Assembly: GCA_027886175.1 (NCBI GenBank)
Contig: JAJNNQ010000029.1
Location: forward strand, 1,240,001-1,304,000
Length of the DNA stretch: 64,000 nt
Direction of reading: 5' to 3'
From: Phylloscopus collybita
Taxonomy: Eukaryota; Chordata; Aves; Passeriformes; Phylloscopidae
Each line of letters opens with the position of its first letter. Position 1 is the stretch's first letter. The position numbers and the translations under genes are program-made. The notes below the pieces were generated by a model. It did not search any database. It was not told where the DNA came from and was given only the letters and a program-made list of their open reading frames with translations. This document shows, one piece after another, positions 1 to 14,755 of the stretch.

Positions 1-3000
1 CCTTATGCTCCTGATCCCTCTGGTTCTCAGGGAAAAAATGCATTTCCAAAGACATCTGCAAGTGTGTAGCAAACACATTTGTGAAAATAGAGGAGGAGCT
101 TCCACAGTAAAGTCATTCCTGTGGGAAACATAGATCTCTTCCTTTTTTAGATAAGAAGCTAGCTTGTAACCAAGCAGCCGCTGGTCATACCACTGCCTTT
201 CAGGTAAAGGGTTATCCTGTAATAATAATTTTGTTTCATTTGTTGACTTTATTACTCTAAGATTTTTGTCAAGATGTGCAGCAAAACCTCTTCTCATGGA
301 TTAATTATCTTGGCCTCAGAGCCAGACAGAGCAGATGTCATTCACATGGATCATTGCACAGATCAAGACTTGGATTATTTCCCTTCTTTTCAGTGTTTTA
401 TACATTAAATGCCTCACTTAGACATTATCCCTTGCTACACTGCCATTTATTTCCACCATTCCTGAACATGTCGCTGTTGGCAAGCCATGCTGGGTAAGAG
501 GATGCCAGGCAGACTTGGGTAATGGTTTCTGGAGGCAGTATCTATTAGTAGTTTTGGGCTTTCTGTGGTGAGATACGTCTGTGGAAATAATTAAGACTGA
601 CTGAGGATTATCCTAGTGCTCTGCAGTCATGTTGTCCTCCTCTATTAACCTTTTGCCCTCTGACACCTCAGAAGAAAAGGGGGTGGAACCATCTGAGGTT
701 TACTCTTTAAGGAATTATACTTTTCTCTGTCCATCTCTGCTTTTAACAAGATGCTCTCTGCTCTCCTTTTCACCTTTGCAGCACAAGACTGACTTTGCTG
801 TGTGCAAGCACATATGGTAGCTCATTAACTAGCCATCCTACAGTTCCCTATATCTTTCTGTTTCCCCTTGATGTTTTCATTTCCCTGAACTCCTTCTCTG
901 CTATGCCATTAATATAACCTGGACACGAATCTTGCCAAGAAAATCCCATTGTCTCACTGCAGGCCTTTTATTTTGGTTCATCAACCTGTACAATATAACT
1001 TGGTTAAAAAGTATTTTGATGTGTGTTGCCTGACAATGCCAGAATAAATATCATCCAGACTAAATAATTGCTAAAAAACCCCCTGTATTTTGTTTTCTTC
1101 CTCAGATCTAATTCTTTCTCACTATTTTCAAGTCAGTGAATATAGAGCTGGCTGGATGGGAGGACACAAAACAAGGTATACAAAATGTGAAATATCAGAA
1201 GCAGCATGAAACCCTGTCCATGTGAGTGTACATCCACCTTGTGATTTTTTCAAACAAAGCAAAAAGATCTTAACCATATGTAGCCAATTTGTGTTTATTT
1301 TCTAGGGAAAATAATCATGACTGTTACAGTTGCAGCTTTTGTGGGTGTGAAGGTGAAGACCCACAGTAGTAGTTTTTGTTCTCAGCGGAGTCCAAAGGTA
1401 AGTGTATACCTTCTGCTCAGCTAGATACCCTTGTCCTTGTGGCTGGCTGGTGTCTTCTTTTTGAACTAGGCTGACTTTGCATAGAGCCACATTGTACTTT
1501 TGTGTACGCAGAGAGAAGGCACTGCAAACTCACTCTTGGTGGCAATTTCACTACAGGGAATGTTATCAAAGAACCAGAACATTAGCTCTGCTTACATTTG
1601 AGAAATGCATTTTATATATCTGTATATACAGCATACTTGACCCTCAGTCTTGGCTCCAAGCTTTCTAAAGTGTCCAAAACATATACACAACAGATGTTTC
1701 CTTGTTTCACACCAGCCACTGTAGACACAGCTGATACTCTTCAGTGGACATGTTTATTGAAACTTCTAGGCAGAATATCTCAATCACCTGGTAAGCATTT
1801 TAATTTGAAATCTGCCTTTCTTCTGCACACTATGAAGTTTGTCTATTGCCTCACTCATTCCCAGGGGGGATTTTTGTTTGTTTTTCCATCCCTGCCAACC
1901 TTGAACTGTGTTTTCCTGGAGTTTTCATTTTTCCTCAGATTGTGAAGTCCAGACATTTAAATGACCTTTTGTTTTGTTTTGTTTTTGTTTTTCTTTTCAT
2001 CAAGTAAAATAACAAAAGAGAGAAATAGTGCTACAACTCTGAACAGATCTTTACCACAAATCTTAAGTGTTTGAAACTGATGATTTCCAACACAAGATCA
2101 AAAAGCCTTTGTTGTGATGGAAAAGAAGACTTTAGCCACAGCTTTCTGTACTTTTTCAGCTTCTTTCCTAGGCCTGTTTCATCAAGTGATTTATTAAAGC
2201 TGAAACCATGGTGGCTCAAAGCAGTTTCTACCACTCTAACCACTTTGTATGGCAGACAAAGAGTTTGCAGCTCTTTATTTATGGAGTTTATATTGCTATG
2301 TTTAGAGAACCTAGTTCTAAACTCACACCTTAAAAATCAGGATTGCTTTTCACTAAAGCAGCAGAGTACACAGCCAAAAAGACAGGCACAGGCAAGCTGA
2401 GTGAAAGGTAGACGTAGTGTGTTGACATGAGTGCTTACTCACTGCAGCCACCCAGCTGGGACACAGCGGGCACAGAGTATTCTCTAATGTGAAATGAAAA
2501 AGATGCTAATTCCTCTAATTTCTCCAGGGAAATTCTGGAGAAATCACCTCCCTTCAGGGCTAGAAATGGTCATGCCACTTTCTGAAACAATTAGACTTGC
2601 TGCTGAATGTGCAAAACATTAATAGAACTCCTTTAGCTTATTCTCTCCTTACTGAGCTCTCTATAATTTTAATTCCACTCCAGGTGTCACAAAAATAAAG
2701 CATGAGTAAACTCACTAGGGAAATAGTCAATACAGAGGAATAATTCAGGCAAATTTCCCTTTCCTTAAAGTATGAGAGTATAAAACTTTAAGAAATCACA
2801 AACTAAACCAGATACAATTAAACATAAGATTAAAAAAAATCTTTCATTTTTCTCTTTTAGATATCCTGTCCCTATTTCATTAGAAAACACCTCTGTATAT
2901 TACAAGACTTCACTTTAAAGATCTTTTTTTTTTACATCTATTTTTTAAAATTCTCTCAGCAAGACTGGGTTTCGGGAAAAAGGTTGTCCTTTTTCCCAGG

Positions 3001-6000
3001 TGAAATGGCTTTTCCCGCAGTTAAGAACCAACTCTTACACAAGAGAAGCATTTTTTAATTCCCAACATCTGTTGAAAATGGTTATTAAAAACTTGCACTG
3101 GAGAGCTGGGTTTAATTTCTATGTAGCAGTGCCTTAATGAGTTTTTGGGGATCTTTTGCCCTCAGGCTTTGTCAAGTGTGCACATATTAACACAAATAAG
3201 TGCATCTGGGCACCCTGCTGCAGTCCTGCACACAAACTAAAATATCCTCTGCTATGAAGCACATGGTTTAAAGCTTCATCAATGTGTTGAGACCAAAACA
3301 TAGCAGAACTTGTTATCGTTCAGAGGGTAGACCTTGAAAACTTGAATTCAGGAAAGGAAGGCTGACATTTGAAAAATGTTCAGGGTGGTGTTGGTGCTGT
3401 TACAGTTTTCTGGAAAAGGAATACATTAGTGCCATTTATGCAGGCATAGAGGCCTTTCCATGTTCTTCTTCGAAATTAAATGCAATATTTAAAAATCAAT
3501 TCTTTAAATGAAGCACTGGTACTAATGTCTTTTTTAGGCATTCTCTCCTTGCTTTGAGTGTTCAGAGCTCATGTGTACCCAGCTCTTCTTTGAAAGCATC
3601 TCACAGGAAGGGCACCCTGTCCCCAAAGGTTGTAGCTCTGGCCATCTTCAACTGGCTACCTACACCTGAGACATTTTATTCATGCTATCTTCAATATCAA
3701 GAAGAAGTGTCCAACTATCCTCACTCAAGTGAGTAGTCCCAAGATTTGGCCTCAGTTTCACCTTGTGAAGAAAGATCAATCATCAAGGCCATATCAGAGC
3801 TCACATCCGAGGTACTGATACCTAGGAAAAATCCCTAAACTTTACATCCAATACATCATTGAAAAGGTGTGAGAACAAACTGGTTCCTAACTCATTCTTG
3901 AAGTCTTCCCAAGGATATGGAGGGTTATTGGTAAGAACAAGAACAGATGAAGATTTAATTTGCCTTTCTCATTTTAGTTACTTTAGAGTTCAAGAAAACA
4001 TTGCTCCTGATAAGAATTTACTCTGAGGAGGGATTTTTCTCTGGATGTAAATTATTTCAGTGAAGCCTGAGCTCCATACGTATTGTGTCTTAGTTGTTCT
4101 ACACCAAATAATAGGACTCACTGGGAAGAAAGATTGTTCAGGTTTTCAGCCTACTGTTTGATAGTCAGGCACCTTCCTGTCATGAATGCAAGGCACTTTG
4201 CTTGCAGTTAAGGATTTATCTGATGGTATTTCAGCCTTGGATGAAAACTCTCTAAAGCTCCACTTATACCTCTCAAATACTGAGAGGCAACCAAACACAT
4301 TCAGAGAAGGAACAGAAAAAAGAAGGAAGCAAATCCTGTTTTCAATATTACTTTTTTTCATCATTTCACTCCTCTATGGATCAGGAATTCTGTCAAACAT
4401 TATGTTTCACAGAAGTGGTAATACATGAGTAATTCACTGAATTTTTAAAGGGAGAATCACATATATCCAAACTCTTCTTTATGTGAAAAATTGTTGGTAG
4501 CAGGTCCTGTCTATAGCAGGTCCTGGTCCCATATGGGAGGGCATGTTAGGTTAGAGTTGAGCTGCCTGCCTGGAAAGGAGACAGAATGGAATAAAATAAT
4601 GATATGAAGCCACTCTCGATTCTTCTCACTCTCGTCTGTCTTGGATATGAGGACAAATGGTTTAGCTCTGTGATCTTGATCTGTCTGAACAGCCAAGAGG
4701 CCATTTGAAACAAATACTGAACATTGAATGACTATCAGTTAATGCTTACATTGCAGAGTTTGTTATCATTATGTTTAATACTCCTCAGATATATGGTTCA
4801 ATTATTTTAATATACATGTCACCCAACTCAAAAGGTCTAAGGATAGGATCCACAGGTTGCCCATACACAGAGTTGTCCTGGATCTGGTCTAACTAGAAAC
4901 ATGTGTTTTGTGATCTCCATCCAAGCACTTTTAAATCTGATGTTCCTCTGGGTGGATGGTTTTTCACTGTGCTTCAAGCAGTGTTCATGTTCCCTCATCC
5001 ATAGGAGTGACACTGGTGCCAGCAGTACCCAGCCTCCATGAAAATACATTTTCTATGCCCAGTGAACTGTATTTGCATTCCTGTGAACACAAAAATTGCC
5101 TCTGAAATTGCCTCTCAGAAAATACAGTTTTCTAGTCAAAACAGATGTGGTCCTTCCCCAGGTTTCACAGCATCTCTTTAGAAAACAGGCTCTGCCTGTG
5201 TGACTCTGCCTATGAAAGGAAATATGGGTCACTTTGTAAGAAATGGAGCTGAAAACAGCTTGTTTTACATGCAAGGTACTTCTCTCTGTGTGCACCTAGG
5301 AAAAGGAAGGCAGAATCCCATTAGCTACATCAAGGAGCAGTTTATTCAAAAGGCAACTAGAAAGCCTATAAATTCCTGGCAGATGGAATATTGCAGACAT
5401 CCTGCATATTTATTTTCAGAGAAACCATAAAAAATAAAAGAGGTCAGTATCGCCAAAATATATGTTGAAAAGGAGACCAAGGCATCAGATAAATTGCAGT
5501 GTTTGTTCTATACTGGAGAGATTTTACTCAAGGCTCAGTAATTGCTACAGTCTGCTCTGTTAGAAGGATGGCAAGGAAACAGGTAGGTTAAACGGGAGAA
5601 ACCGTCTCCATTCCCTACAAAGAAATTACACTCTTGCATAAAACCAGGGCACTCTTTCTGGAAGAACTGTGTATATTCATGTAGAAAGAAAGAACCAAAC
5701 ATAACTACTTGCAGTGCTACCATGTATATAATTACAGTTGTGAAAATATGTGAAATGAGACAAAACATTTGCTGGGCTGTTTTCTTTAGAGGGAGCAGAA
5801 AACTACATAATAATAACCCTACCAATCTAGAAAAGGACAACTTCTGCTCTGACACATGGACACAGCTTTGAAGAAATTTTGGCTGTCCTGCCAAATGAAA
5901 AGACATATAGATTTTTTTATGCTCCCTATCCTAGATTAACACATGGCCAGAGGAGTAAAAGTCATGTGTGAATTTTTTCTGAAATACGTCATTAATCTTT

Positions 6001-9000
6001 GCTTTCTTCACTCTTTGTCTTCTAGTTCTGTAGTTTTCAATATCCTTCCAACATATGAATCCAGAATTCCCAATGGGATGATAGGCCAATTCCTCCAACA
6101 CTGATTGTTATAAAGCATTTACAGATTTGCTTTCTTTTGTCACTTTTCACTGACCCTTTAAAAGCAGGCCCAGTCCCCCACAGTTTTGCAGTCACAGGTT
6201 GGGAACCACTACTCTAGACATGTTCAGGTTTGATATGTTGTTGATATGTTTATATGTCAATTTTGTTTTTAAGAAGTTGCTCTTCAGAAGTGGACCAGTA
6301 TGTGCCCACAGCTCATGATCTGGAGAAGAGAGGACACTTCGGATCATCCCTCAGCATGTCATGTCTGTAGAAGTCCTGATCCAGTGACAATCTCTTTCTC
6401 AGATCACACAAGCACATACACATACACATAAACAGAGAGGACAACATATTTTTAATCATGAGCAAATATCTGCTGCCTATTTACAGATTTACAAGCTGTA
6501 TAAACCATCACTGTTAAGTGGCTTTTTCCAGAACAAGGAAGAAAGTTTTGGGGAGACAGCAGGACTCCAGCTGCCCTTCTTTAATGACAACTCTCAGCCT
6601 CATCTGCAGTGACCTTCATGGCAGGCCTCCCACGGACTTCAGTCAGGTCAGGGTTTTGCTTTGAAAACTGTGTGCTGGAACATATCTCTTTGCTCAAAAG
6701 AGTGTTTACAGCTTGAAGGAAGTGGAACTTGCCCATTTAAAGTAGAAATCTTTAAAAGCATTTCATTTTCCAGTGTTAATTTCCCCACCATTGTGCACCA
6801 CACTGTAGCCTCAGAACAAGAGGTTCAACCATGTGTCACCACGACCCTGATTTGCAGAGAATAACAGGGCTCTGAAATTACATGAAGTTTTACTTATTAC
6901 AGCATTACAAAGCTTTTAGTTTAGATGTACACTTTTTTCCCCTGGATGAGAGGGAAACGTAGTTCAAGGTTGCCCAATGTTAAGACAAGCATAACAGAGC
7001 AGCAAGCTCATCTCTGCTGTTTTTCAACATGTGGTTACTTTCTGTACCCTTAAAGGACCCCCTATCCATACCCTTCCAAGACCAGCATTAGCCACATGCT
7101 TTTGTCTAATACTTAGGGGATAAGTGGTTTGACTACTATAAGCATTTTGCTTAATCTTCTAAGTCGAGCAGTTCCACCTGGTGTAAAAGATAAAAAGATT
7201 TTGTCTTTGTAGGTTCGTTAAAAAGGTGCCAGATGCTACAAGTTATCCCCACTTTTCTCATTGGAAAAGCAACCAAAAAACATATTACAAACTTGTAATT
7301 TCGATGCCGAAACAGGTTTGTTATAACCTAGATCGTTTTCAGCAATCACCAAAAAAGCTGAAGCAAAATTGACTGCTACTAACATCTTTAAAACATGAAT
7401 TGGCATCCTCCAGTAGAACATAAAGGGGTTTGTATGGTTAGCAAAGCAATTATATTTTGATGAAGGGATTTTTTACCAAAAGTGATAATTTCTCCAGTTT
7501 TTGAAAATCCCTGGTACTGGGATTTTATTATTTTCATTTTCATTCCTCTCCACTAGGCTTTTTTATGACATGAATGCCATTATCCCACTTCCTACTGAGT
7601 TTTCCCGAGACTTTAATACCAGGAATTACTTGCTCCTGTGGAGCAAATAACTATGGTAAGTAACACTGTACTATTGTCAGTATAATGTTCCAGATACTCA
7701 AGTTAATCAAAAGAGAAGAAAAGGTGGCTTTTAGAGCAAGATTTACTTGCTGTTATGTCTAAACCTGTGCATTCCATTAGCACTAAGAAGTACCTCTGCA
7801 ATCACAATGCTGTAAATTTTCACCCTATAGTTCTAAACTTAGGGATTTAAAGGCAAGAAAAGATCATTTGAACAGAACAAGGACTTTAATTCTTTTTTAT
7901 AGATGCATTACTGTTACTAACCATGATTGCAAAGATGAATAAACTTCTTTAGTAACACTCTACTAAAAAAAAGGTGAGATTTACTTCTAGATTGAGCTTG
8001 TCTAGCTTCAAACCTGACTTGTAAACTGGATTTTGCAGTACTGTTGCCTTCTAAAGGTTCATCTTCTTGAATCTGAGATTTCCACTCACCACACAGTTGC
8101 CACATCTCTGTGTTCCTGTCTCAGCACAATAAGATCCTCTACTTTCTTAGAACAGAGAAAATCTTACAAAATTACTGGTTACTTAGTCATTTTAACAGGT
8201 TTCCTAAGTATAGGTTTTGTATCATTAGGCTACCTTTGCTTTCCTGCACTTAAAGACAGTTCTGGGCATGAAAACACTCTTTCCTGGAGTGCCATTGTAT
8301 GATTTCCCAGAGCACTCATGTATATTCCTGATTTAATCCTCTCAATAATTTTATTGTATGAAGCTGTTGCAGTGATACAACATTAAAGAGTTGGAGTGAC
8401 AATTTTGACATTTTCATGGGTAGCAGGGATTTGAATTTCCTGAAAGCAGCAAAGACAGGAATCCACGAAACAAAATCCTCTAGCCATTGAGCTGATACCT
8501 GACAATCTGCTCCCTTTTGAAACTATATTTTAAGACTATGAGCAAATGCTCTGTTCATTTTTCTGGAGCTGAAACCTCTAATTCAGCAAAGATAAAAAAT
8601 GTGATTTCATAATAGTCTAGTCAGAAGTTCATGTAATCTACTTCGTGTAGAGGTGACCAAGCATTTCTGAATTACAAGGCCATCTTTTTGAAAGGAGTCT
8701 CTCCTCCTCAGTTGAATGAAAATCAAGTACCCTGCATGCCTCAAAGGACAAATCAAACTGTGACTACCCTATGCTGTCAAATCGTGGAAATTGCTCAACA
8801 GTGAACACTCCATCTTTCATGCATTTTCCTCGTATGTGCAGCAGTATGGTTTCTTCCAGCTGTGATTCCTCCTCTGCTTCCACTTTTAGAAATCCTTAAA
8901 AAGGGTCCTCAGGATTAAGTATGAAAGGGAGTGGGGGAGGATATCATTCCAATGAGAGGACTATAGAGATTAAAATGTAATGTAACAAAACTTGTCTTCT

Positions 9001-10767
9001 AGAAGTATGCACTCAGGCATTTAACTATAACCAGGCCGTTTCATAGCTTTCATTACACTGGACTTCTGCCAGTAGATAAAAATCACACAGAACATGCAAC
9101 TATAACAGTGAGATTTTTCCCTTATTAAACCTAACTACCAGAGACAGCAGTCACCTCCACTGCTGCTCTGCCTTTGGCCCCCTTCTGAGGTTTAGGCCAT
9201 TAAATTGGTTCCACATGACAGGACTTGGAATGCTGAAAATCAATCTAACTTATGATTCTGTAGTTTAGTTTCCCTTAAAGAGTCATATTTCAAAAGTTCG
9301 AGGCCCAACTCCTTTCTCTTCCAGTTCCAAGCAAGGACCATCTAAAACTAATTTAAACACTGTGAGAAGATTGTAGCATAAGATCTGTCTCTGCATCCAT
9401 TTTTTTTTCCAACGTGAATGAATTAAGAGAAGAAAAACTATTAAAAGGTAGCAAGCACTAACATTAAGGTACTAATTTCAGAGAATATCAGAGAGAATGA
9501 AGATAATCTGATTGCTGTTTATTTTAAGAATATACTATACAATTCAACAGTTCATTTTCAACCTTTCCTCTCCCTGACACAAATTACAGATTGATGGTTT
9601 AGTTACTAACAAACTAGTGGCATACTGATTGTTGCCTTCTGATATCATCGGCCAGTCTTTCCAAATATTTTAGGATAAAAAAAACCCTAACTGTTTTTAT
9701 TTGTTTGTTTATTCCAGCCCCCCTTACACTGAGATCTTCTTGCCTAGGAGAAAGATTGTATACTGGCATTTAAGTGCTCTTGATATATTTGTTCCCAGTG
9801 GCCATGGAAAAGCTGTGTTTATTTCTTCCTTAATTAATTCTATGTGATCGTTTCACTGAAATGATGCTTACTCTCAATTTTAAAAGTCTTTTTAGTAAGA
9901 TTTAAAGCAACATATTAAGAGATGTATAAATATTTGGATAGTCTGCTGTTTACTTAACAGAATACAAGGCATTTGTGCTTTTTTGTGGGGTCCCTCTTTG
10001 CACATCCAGACTTAATTTATGTCCGGAAGGTTAATATTATACAAACAATCATTTATTTCAGATGAAATGTGATCATTACGAAGCTGCTCTATTGGTTAAC
10101 GAAGAATCTCTGCTTTCTTTATTCCAGCTGGGTTGAGGTAATTGCCTTAGGCTCCAGGCAGGAGAATGGGAAATAGATGAAGCATGTTGAAGATTAACCA
10201 CACAAAGAAACTGCCTAAACAAAGAAAGGGCTATAAGAGGAGAGTCTCTCAGCCAAGACAGGCATACTGGGAAAGAAGCTGCTTGTAGCTGCTCACTACT
10301 TCATATCCACAAAAAATGAGGAAAAGAGTCATCAGCAGTTTCCATGGGCTATTCTGTGCATATACAAGAAAACTGGGCTTGCAGGCACTTTCTGGTAGGA
10401 AAGAGAATGCGACTGTGACAGCCCATGAGTGACACCAGTCATTAACACAAATGCTGATACACAAGGAAGGTTTTTTAAAGATGAAGCTCCTCCTCACTTT
10501 GGTCTGGTTACACTCACATTGGAAACCAGAGGAGTCTATTTAATCATGTTAAAGACCCAAATTAAATCCACAAAAATCACCCCAGACACACTACTCCTCT
10601 ACATTCCACTACCCAGTCTGTCCTAAACACACTAATGGCTTTTGTCTCCTGTATTTTATATGGGATTCACCTTATTCAACTGAAGAAATTAAAGTTTCAA
10701 AAAATTTAAACTTGGTCACAACTCACCCTGGCTTCCTTTGTAGGCAAATGAGAAAAATAAGATGACT
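1..10767. other. Intergenic sequence, no gene recognised
   Basis: AT-rich unique-looking DNA. Open frames are short (at most about 125 codons), lack recognisable domains and are not linked by plausible splice sites. A 15-17-bp imperfect direct repeat (TAGCAGGTCCTG twice) lies at about 4,498-4,527 and a CACATA triplet repeat at 6,413-6,430. The possible hAT remnant is listed separately. Confidence 0.7.
6135..6220. mobile_element. Possible ancient hAT/Charlie-type DNA transposon end
   Basis: CACAGGTTGGGAACCACTAC resembles the conserved terminal segment of old hAT-Charlie/MER-type elements (the inverted form of CAGTGGTTCCCAACCTG). Upstream similarity cannot be confirmed by eye. Weaker look-alikes occur at about 39,871-39,892 and 42,756-42,777. 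Confidence 0.3.
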
Positions 10768-11020
10768 TCATAGAAAAATAGAATAAAATCATGGAATGAC
10801 TTGGGCTGGAAGTGACCTTAAAGATCCTGTAGTGCCAAACCCCCTGCCATGGACAGAGACACATTTAATTAGACCAAGTTGCTCAGGGCACCATCCAATC
10901 TGGCTTTGAACACTCTCCAGGATGGAGCGTCCACAACTTCTCTGGGCATCCTGCACCAGTGCCTTACCACCCTCACAGTAAAATAAAAAGTTTCTTCCTG
11001 AGCAGAGAATTTCCTCCTGA
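10768..11020 (-). mobile_element. CR1 LINE fragment (3' end, reverse orientation)
   Basis: Begins with the inverted CR1 tip (ATAGAATAAAATCATGGAAT), then GGGCTGGAAGTGACCTTAAA, CCCCTGCCATGGACAGAGAC, CTTTGAACACTCTCCAGGAT, CACAACTTCTCTGGGCATCC and TTTCTTCCTGA. This order matches the reverse complement of an avian CR1 3' region. It is 5'-truncated, as usual for CR1, and encodes nothing. Confidence 0.92.
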
Positions 11021-11319
11021 AAAAGAGAACTTGTTTTAGCCATCTGCCTTAGAAAGAGATGACTGCTCTTGAAGATGCTCACTTTTTTCTACTGTCTGTA
11101 AAAGAAGACTATTTGTGAGTAGTACAGGCTTCAAACCTAAACCTACATGTAACTGAGGAGAGAAGACATGCTGGTATACAAGCAGGGACTTCAAATTCTG
11201 TTAGGCAAAAGTCTATCCTTTACAATTCCAGGAGATTACCAGTGTCACCACAACACTGTGTTTCCAGCTGGCAATCTTAATTAAGAATAACAGGGGTGCT
11301 TTCTATTAGTATTTTTTCA

Positions 11320-11342
11320 TTTAGAGATGAAAAATCTCTAAA
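11320..11342. other. Perfect 9-bp inverted repeat with 5-nt loop
   Basis: TTTAGAGAT, GAAAA, ATCTCTAAA, followed by a second ATCTCTAAA-like copy in tandem. AT-rich, likely a chance structure. Confidence 0.85.
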
Positions 11343-13625
11343 TCTCTAAAATAACTGCCAGTGATACCCAGTGAAACTGAAGTAGTGGTCAGCCTTGGAG
11401 CACCATGTAGCACAGAGTCCACCAGCAGACATAAACAGATACCTTTGGAAGCCCTCTCAGTGGAGACAAACCTTTGGAAGTCCTCCAGTGAACACCTCCT
11501 TGATCTCTAATGAAGGATACCGTGTGCCAGAGATGCAGTCATGTTCTCTGAATTTGGTTATTCTTATGGATTCAATCACTGCCCTTCAATCACCAGCTAC
11601 AGGAAAGATCTTGATTTGAAAAATCTTTACTTACTCCAAAATAAAGAACCAGACTTCAATTTTTTAACTATTCCTGGTTTTACATAGCTTCTAGTTGAAA
11701 ATCATGATTGCTCACAGAACAAAACAGCATTGTTGGACAAACAAGGCTGATTTAAATGTCCTTTGCGATTTTTATATTAAGATAAATATTTTAGTATATT
11801 TTAGCTAGGCTAGAATATGAATAGGAGTGATATTCTAACATTTCATTAGCAACCGAAATAACTAAATTTTATATATATTCCTCAGCTACAACAATAGAAA
11901 TTCTCACAGACAACTAATGCAGATTTTTTGAAGTTAGGCTAAAAGTAGCAAAGAGTTTAAGAAGAGTTTTGTTACTTTTAACCAATAGCTAAAAATAGGA
12001 AAGCTCTATGATATCAACGTTATGAAGAAGAAAAAATATGAACAAAATAGTACTTCTACTGAAATCCTGCAAAAGCCATATGAATCTGTTCATGTATTTT
12101 AACTGTCTCTGGATCAGGCCATCGTTAAATATTTGGCCAGATGTGCTATTACACACCCTTGACTTCTGACTTTATCTCTGTTTCAATGACTTCTGTGATG
12201 TAACTGGGCTGGACCATTTCCCTGAGACTAGTTTATGCACCAATGCACACAGGATTTAGTCTGGGCATTTAACTGGGCTATCATCTAAATGCCACATTAG
12301 AAGGAAGAATTTTTAGAAGTTTTGCTACAGAGTAGGAACATATCAAAGTTATATAATATGGGGATTTTCAGTGATCCTTATGATACAGCATTCCACTGAT
12401 ACAATGAGCACTCTGGGATAAGCTCTGGTCTATCCAGAGTGAATGACAAATATGTTCATAACAATGGGATCAGAAACATGTACCAGGATTCACTCCCTTA
12501 GGAAGAAGCTGGTTGGATAATGTCATACCACTGAATATCTAATGTGTCACTGAAATGTTATCTGCACTCAGGCCTTGTACTGGTGTAAGTTTTTCTTGCG
12601 CTTGTTTAAAATTTTGATTAGGAAGTGTCAGCGATTAACCCTTCAAAAGAAGGTTTACCATCTTCGTCTAAAAGTAGCATTATCTAAATAATCTCTAAAT
12701 ACAATGGGTAAATTCTGTCAAAGCATCTGACATATTTCTCCTCTTTTCTTGCTGAAGACACATTCCTGACTTTAATTTAGGAAAGAGCTAAAGCGAATGT
12801 GAGCAATCAGCTGACTTTTTATGAGATCAATGCAGCACATTTCTTCATGAGTTTTTCAGAGGGAAAAGATCTCAAACATTTGAGCAAACGAATGAAGTCA
12901 TAAATCTTGCTACCCAGTAGCAATACAAGTTTATATGATTCATAAACATTGGCCTCAACCATTCAGGAACACCAAAGGTGTATCAGTACACAGTTATTAC
13001 TAGGAGTATCAGGAAAGTTGGTGATTTATCTGTCAGTGGTAATTATGTTACTTTGGAGACCAAGTGTTCACTTGCTTTTTTAATAATTGTCGTAAGTTTT
13101 AATATTAAATGTAAATATTACACACTCACAATTTTGCTTTCATTTTCAAACACATGGAAACTATTCACATGCCTTTCCACTCTCACAACGATGTTCTTTT
13201 GCCTGTTCTCTTTCAGATCAGTAATAAACTGTAGATTTAACTCCTTGCAGAGCCAAAAATCTTACTCATCTGTGGAATATCATATAAATGCTGAAGTGAT
13301 TTTGATTTATAATCCCCAAAATGTAAGATCTGGGTGCCTGAAATTCTTCTTTTCTTAAATTGCTCATGTCTAAGTGCGCAGGTCTCCAGAGATTTTCTGT
13401 ATCTCACTGATATCTAGCACTTGTAGAAGAACTGCTGCTCTATGGCCTACTTTTTTTCTAGCTCTTCATAGTTACGAAGCTTCTCTTTCTTGCCACAGTG
13501 ATGTTTCAAAAGGTAAAATCTGTTTCTGTTGTGCATTTTCTTGCTGAGTGCCTTTACTCCTGTTAGGAATTATCCAGCAAAGATGACATGTTTTTCATTT
13601 TTATTTGAGGACATATGATATCTAT

Positions 13626-13680
13626 TGCATCACTCTTTTGCCTGGGGCATTCAAAGTGCCCAGGCAGATGAGTGCATGCA
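13626..13680. other. Imperfect 55-nt hairpin (about 22 base pairs)
   Basis: The left arm from 13,626 (TGCAT, CACTC, TTTTGCCTGGG, CA) pairs with the right arm ending at 13,680, with two single-base bulges, one mismatch and a 7-nt loop (13,650-13,656). The inner TGCCTGGG/CCCAGGCA pairing is perfect. It is pre-miRNA-like in shape but shorter than usual, and no known miRNA is recognised. Confidence 0.5.
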
Positions 13681-14755
13681 TGCTTCTGACTCCTGGGTAT
13701 GTAGAGAGTAGTTTGAACAGCTACAGCCAGCTCTATTGTGTTCATAGCAAACTCTGTGAAGTTCCTTTCAGCTACATGTCACTTCCAGTTTATGTTGTCT
13801 GAAATTTTAACAATGATAGATGATACTAGGCTCTTTTCAAAATTCTTGTTCAATCAGAAGCTGGTATCCAAGCGCGGCTGCACACTATTTTTTAAAGAAT
13901 GCTGACTTTTTCAGTAAATGTAAAATGATTTTCATGGGCACATTCTGGTCATGACATTCAGAATTTTTACTCTACACTGTACGTTTGTCACTATTATTCA
14001 CCTATGTGAAAAAAGGGTGGTCTAGACTAACCAGCCACATGAAGAAGACACAAATGAGAGGTGCCCAGTGCTTTGTTTACAGAGAATAATACTGCTCTGT
14101 TTCGTACCACTGTCAGTTTGATGGTTCTTTACAAAGACTGGGATTGCTTGTTTTAATAGAGAAGCTGGCCTAACTATTCTGCAATAACTCCCCCATGTGG
14201 GCATTTCATTTTACTCTATATTTCATTTTCAAAACAGGAAGGCTGACTCAAATATTAGTCTTTCTTTCATTTATAGTGGCTGCACACAAATTTTTCTGGC
14301 ATGCTTATGATGCATGGAAATCTTGGTTACTCTCCCTGTGTTCATAAAATCCAGAGCACGTTATCTGCTCTAATCTCAGCAGAATGACTTCCGCAGGGTA
14401 AGAATGAGCTGTATTGGCCATACTAGTAAAAAAAGACTAAAAAGTCATCTTTTGCTCTGATTTAATTGGTTGCCTCTGACACCTTTGGAAGCTCCAGTTG
14501 ACTAGACCAGCTTCACCTCAGTTGAAATTAAGCAAAGCCTGCTAGCTGTCAAAGCTCCGAGCATGCCTTAGTCAGCTCTTTGTAGCACTAGTCAAAGATG
14601 ACACCTATCTCTTGCTCATGCTGCCAGCATTCCTCATACCCATGGAAGCAAACTGGCAGTATTTAGATGGCACATAAGACTGCAAGACTTTAAAGGATTG
14701 TAAGCCCCACAAAACTGTCTGGTCAGTACAGCTATGAAACTTCATATCAAAACCT

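Noticed and set aside
5535..5906. 123-codon minus-strand open frame
   Set aside because: No recognisable domain and no context; a chance frame.
12978..13358. 126-codon plus-strand open frame
   Set aside because: AT-rich, no domain, no neighbouring splice-linked exon and no promoter. Its length is within chance for this much sequence.
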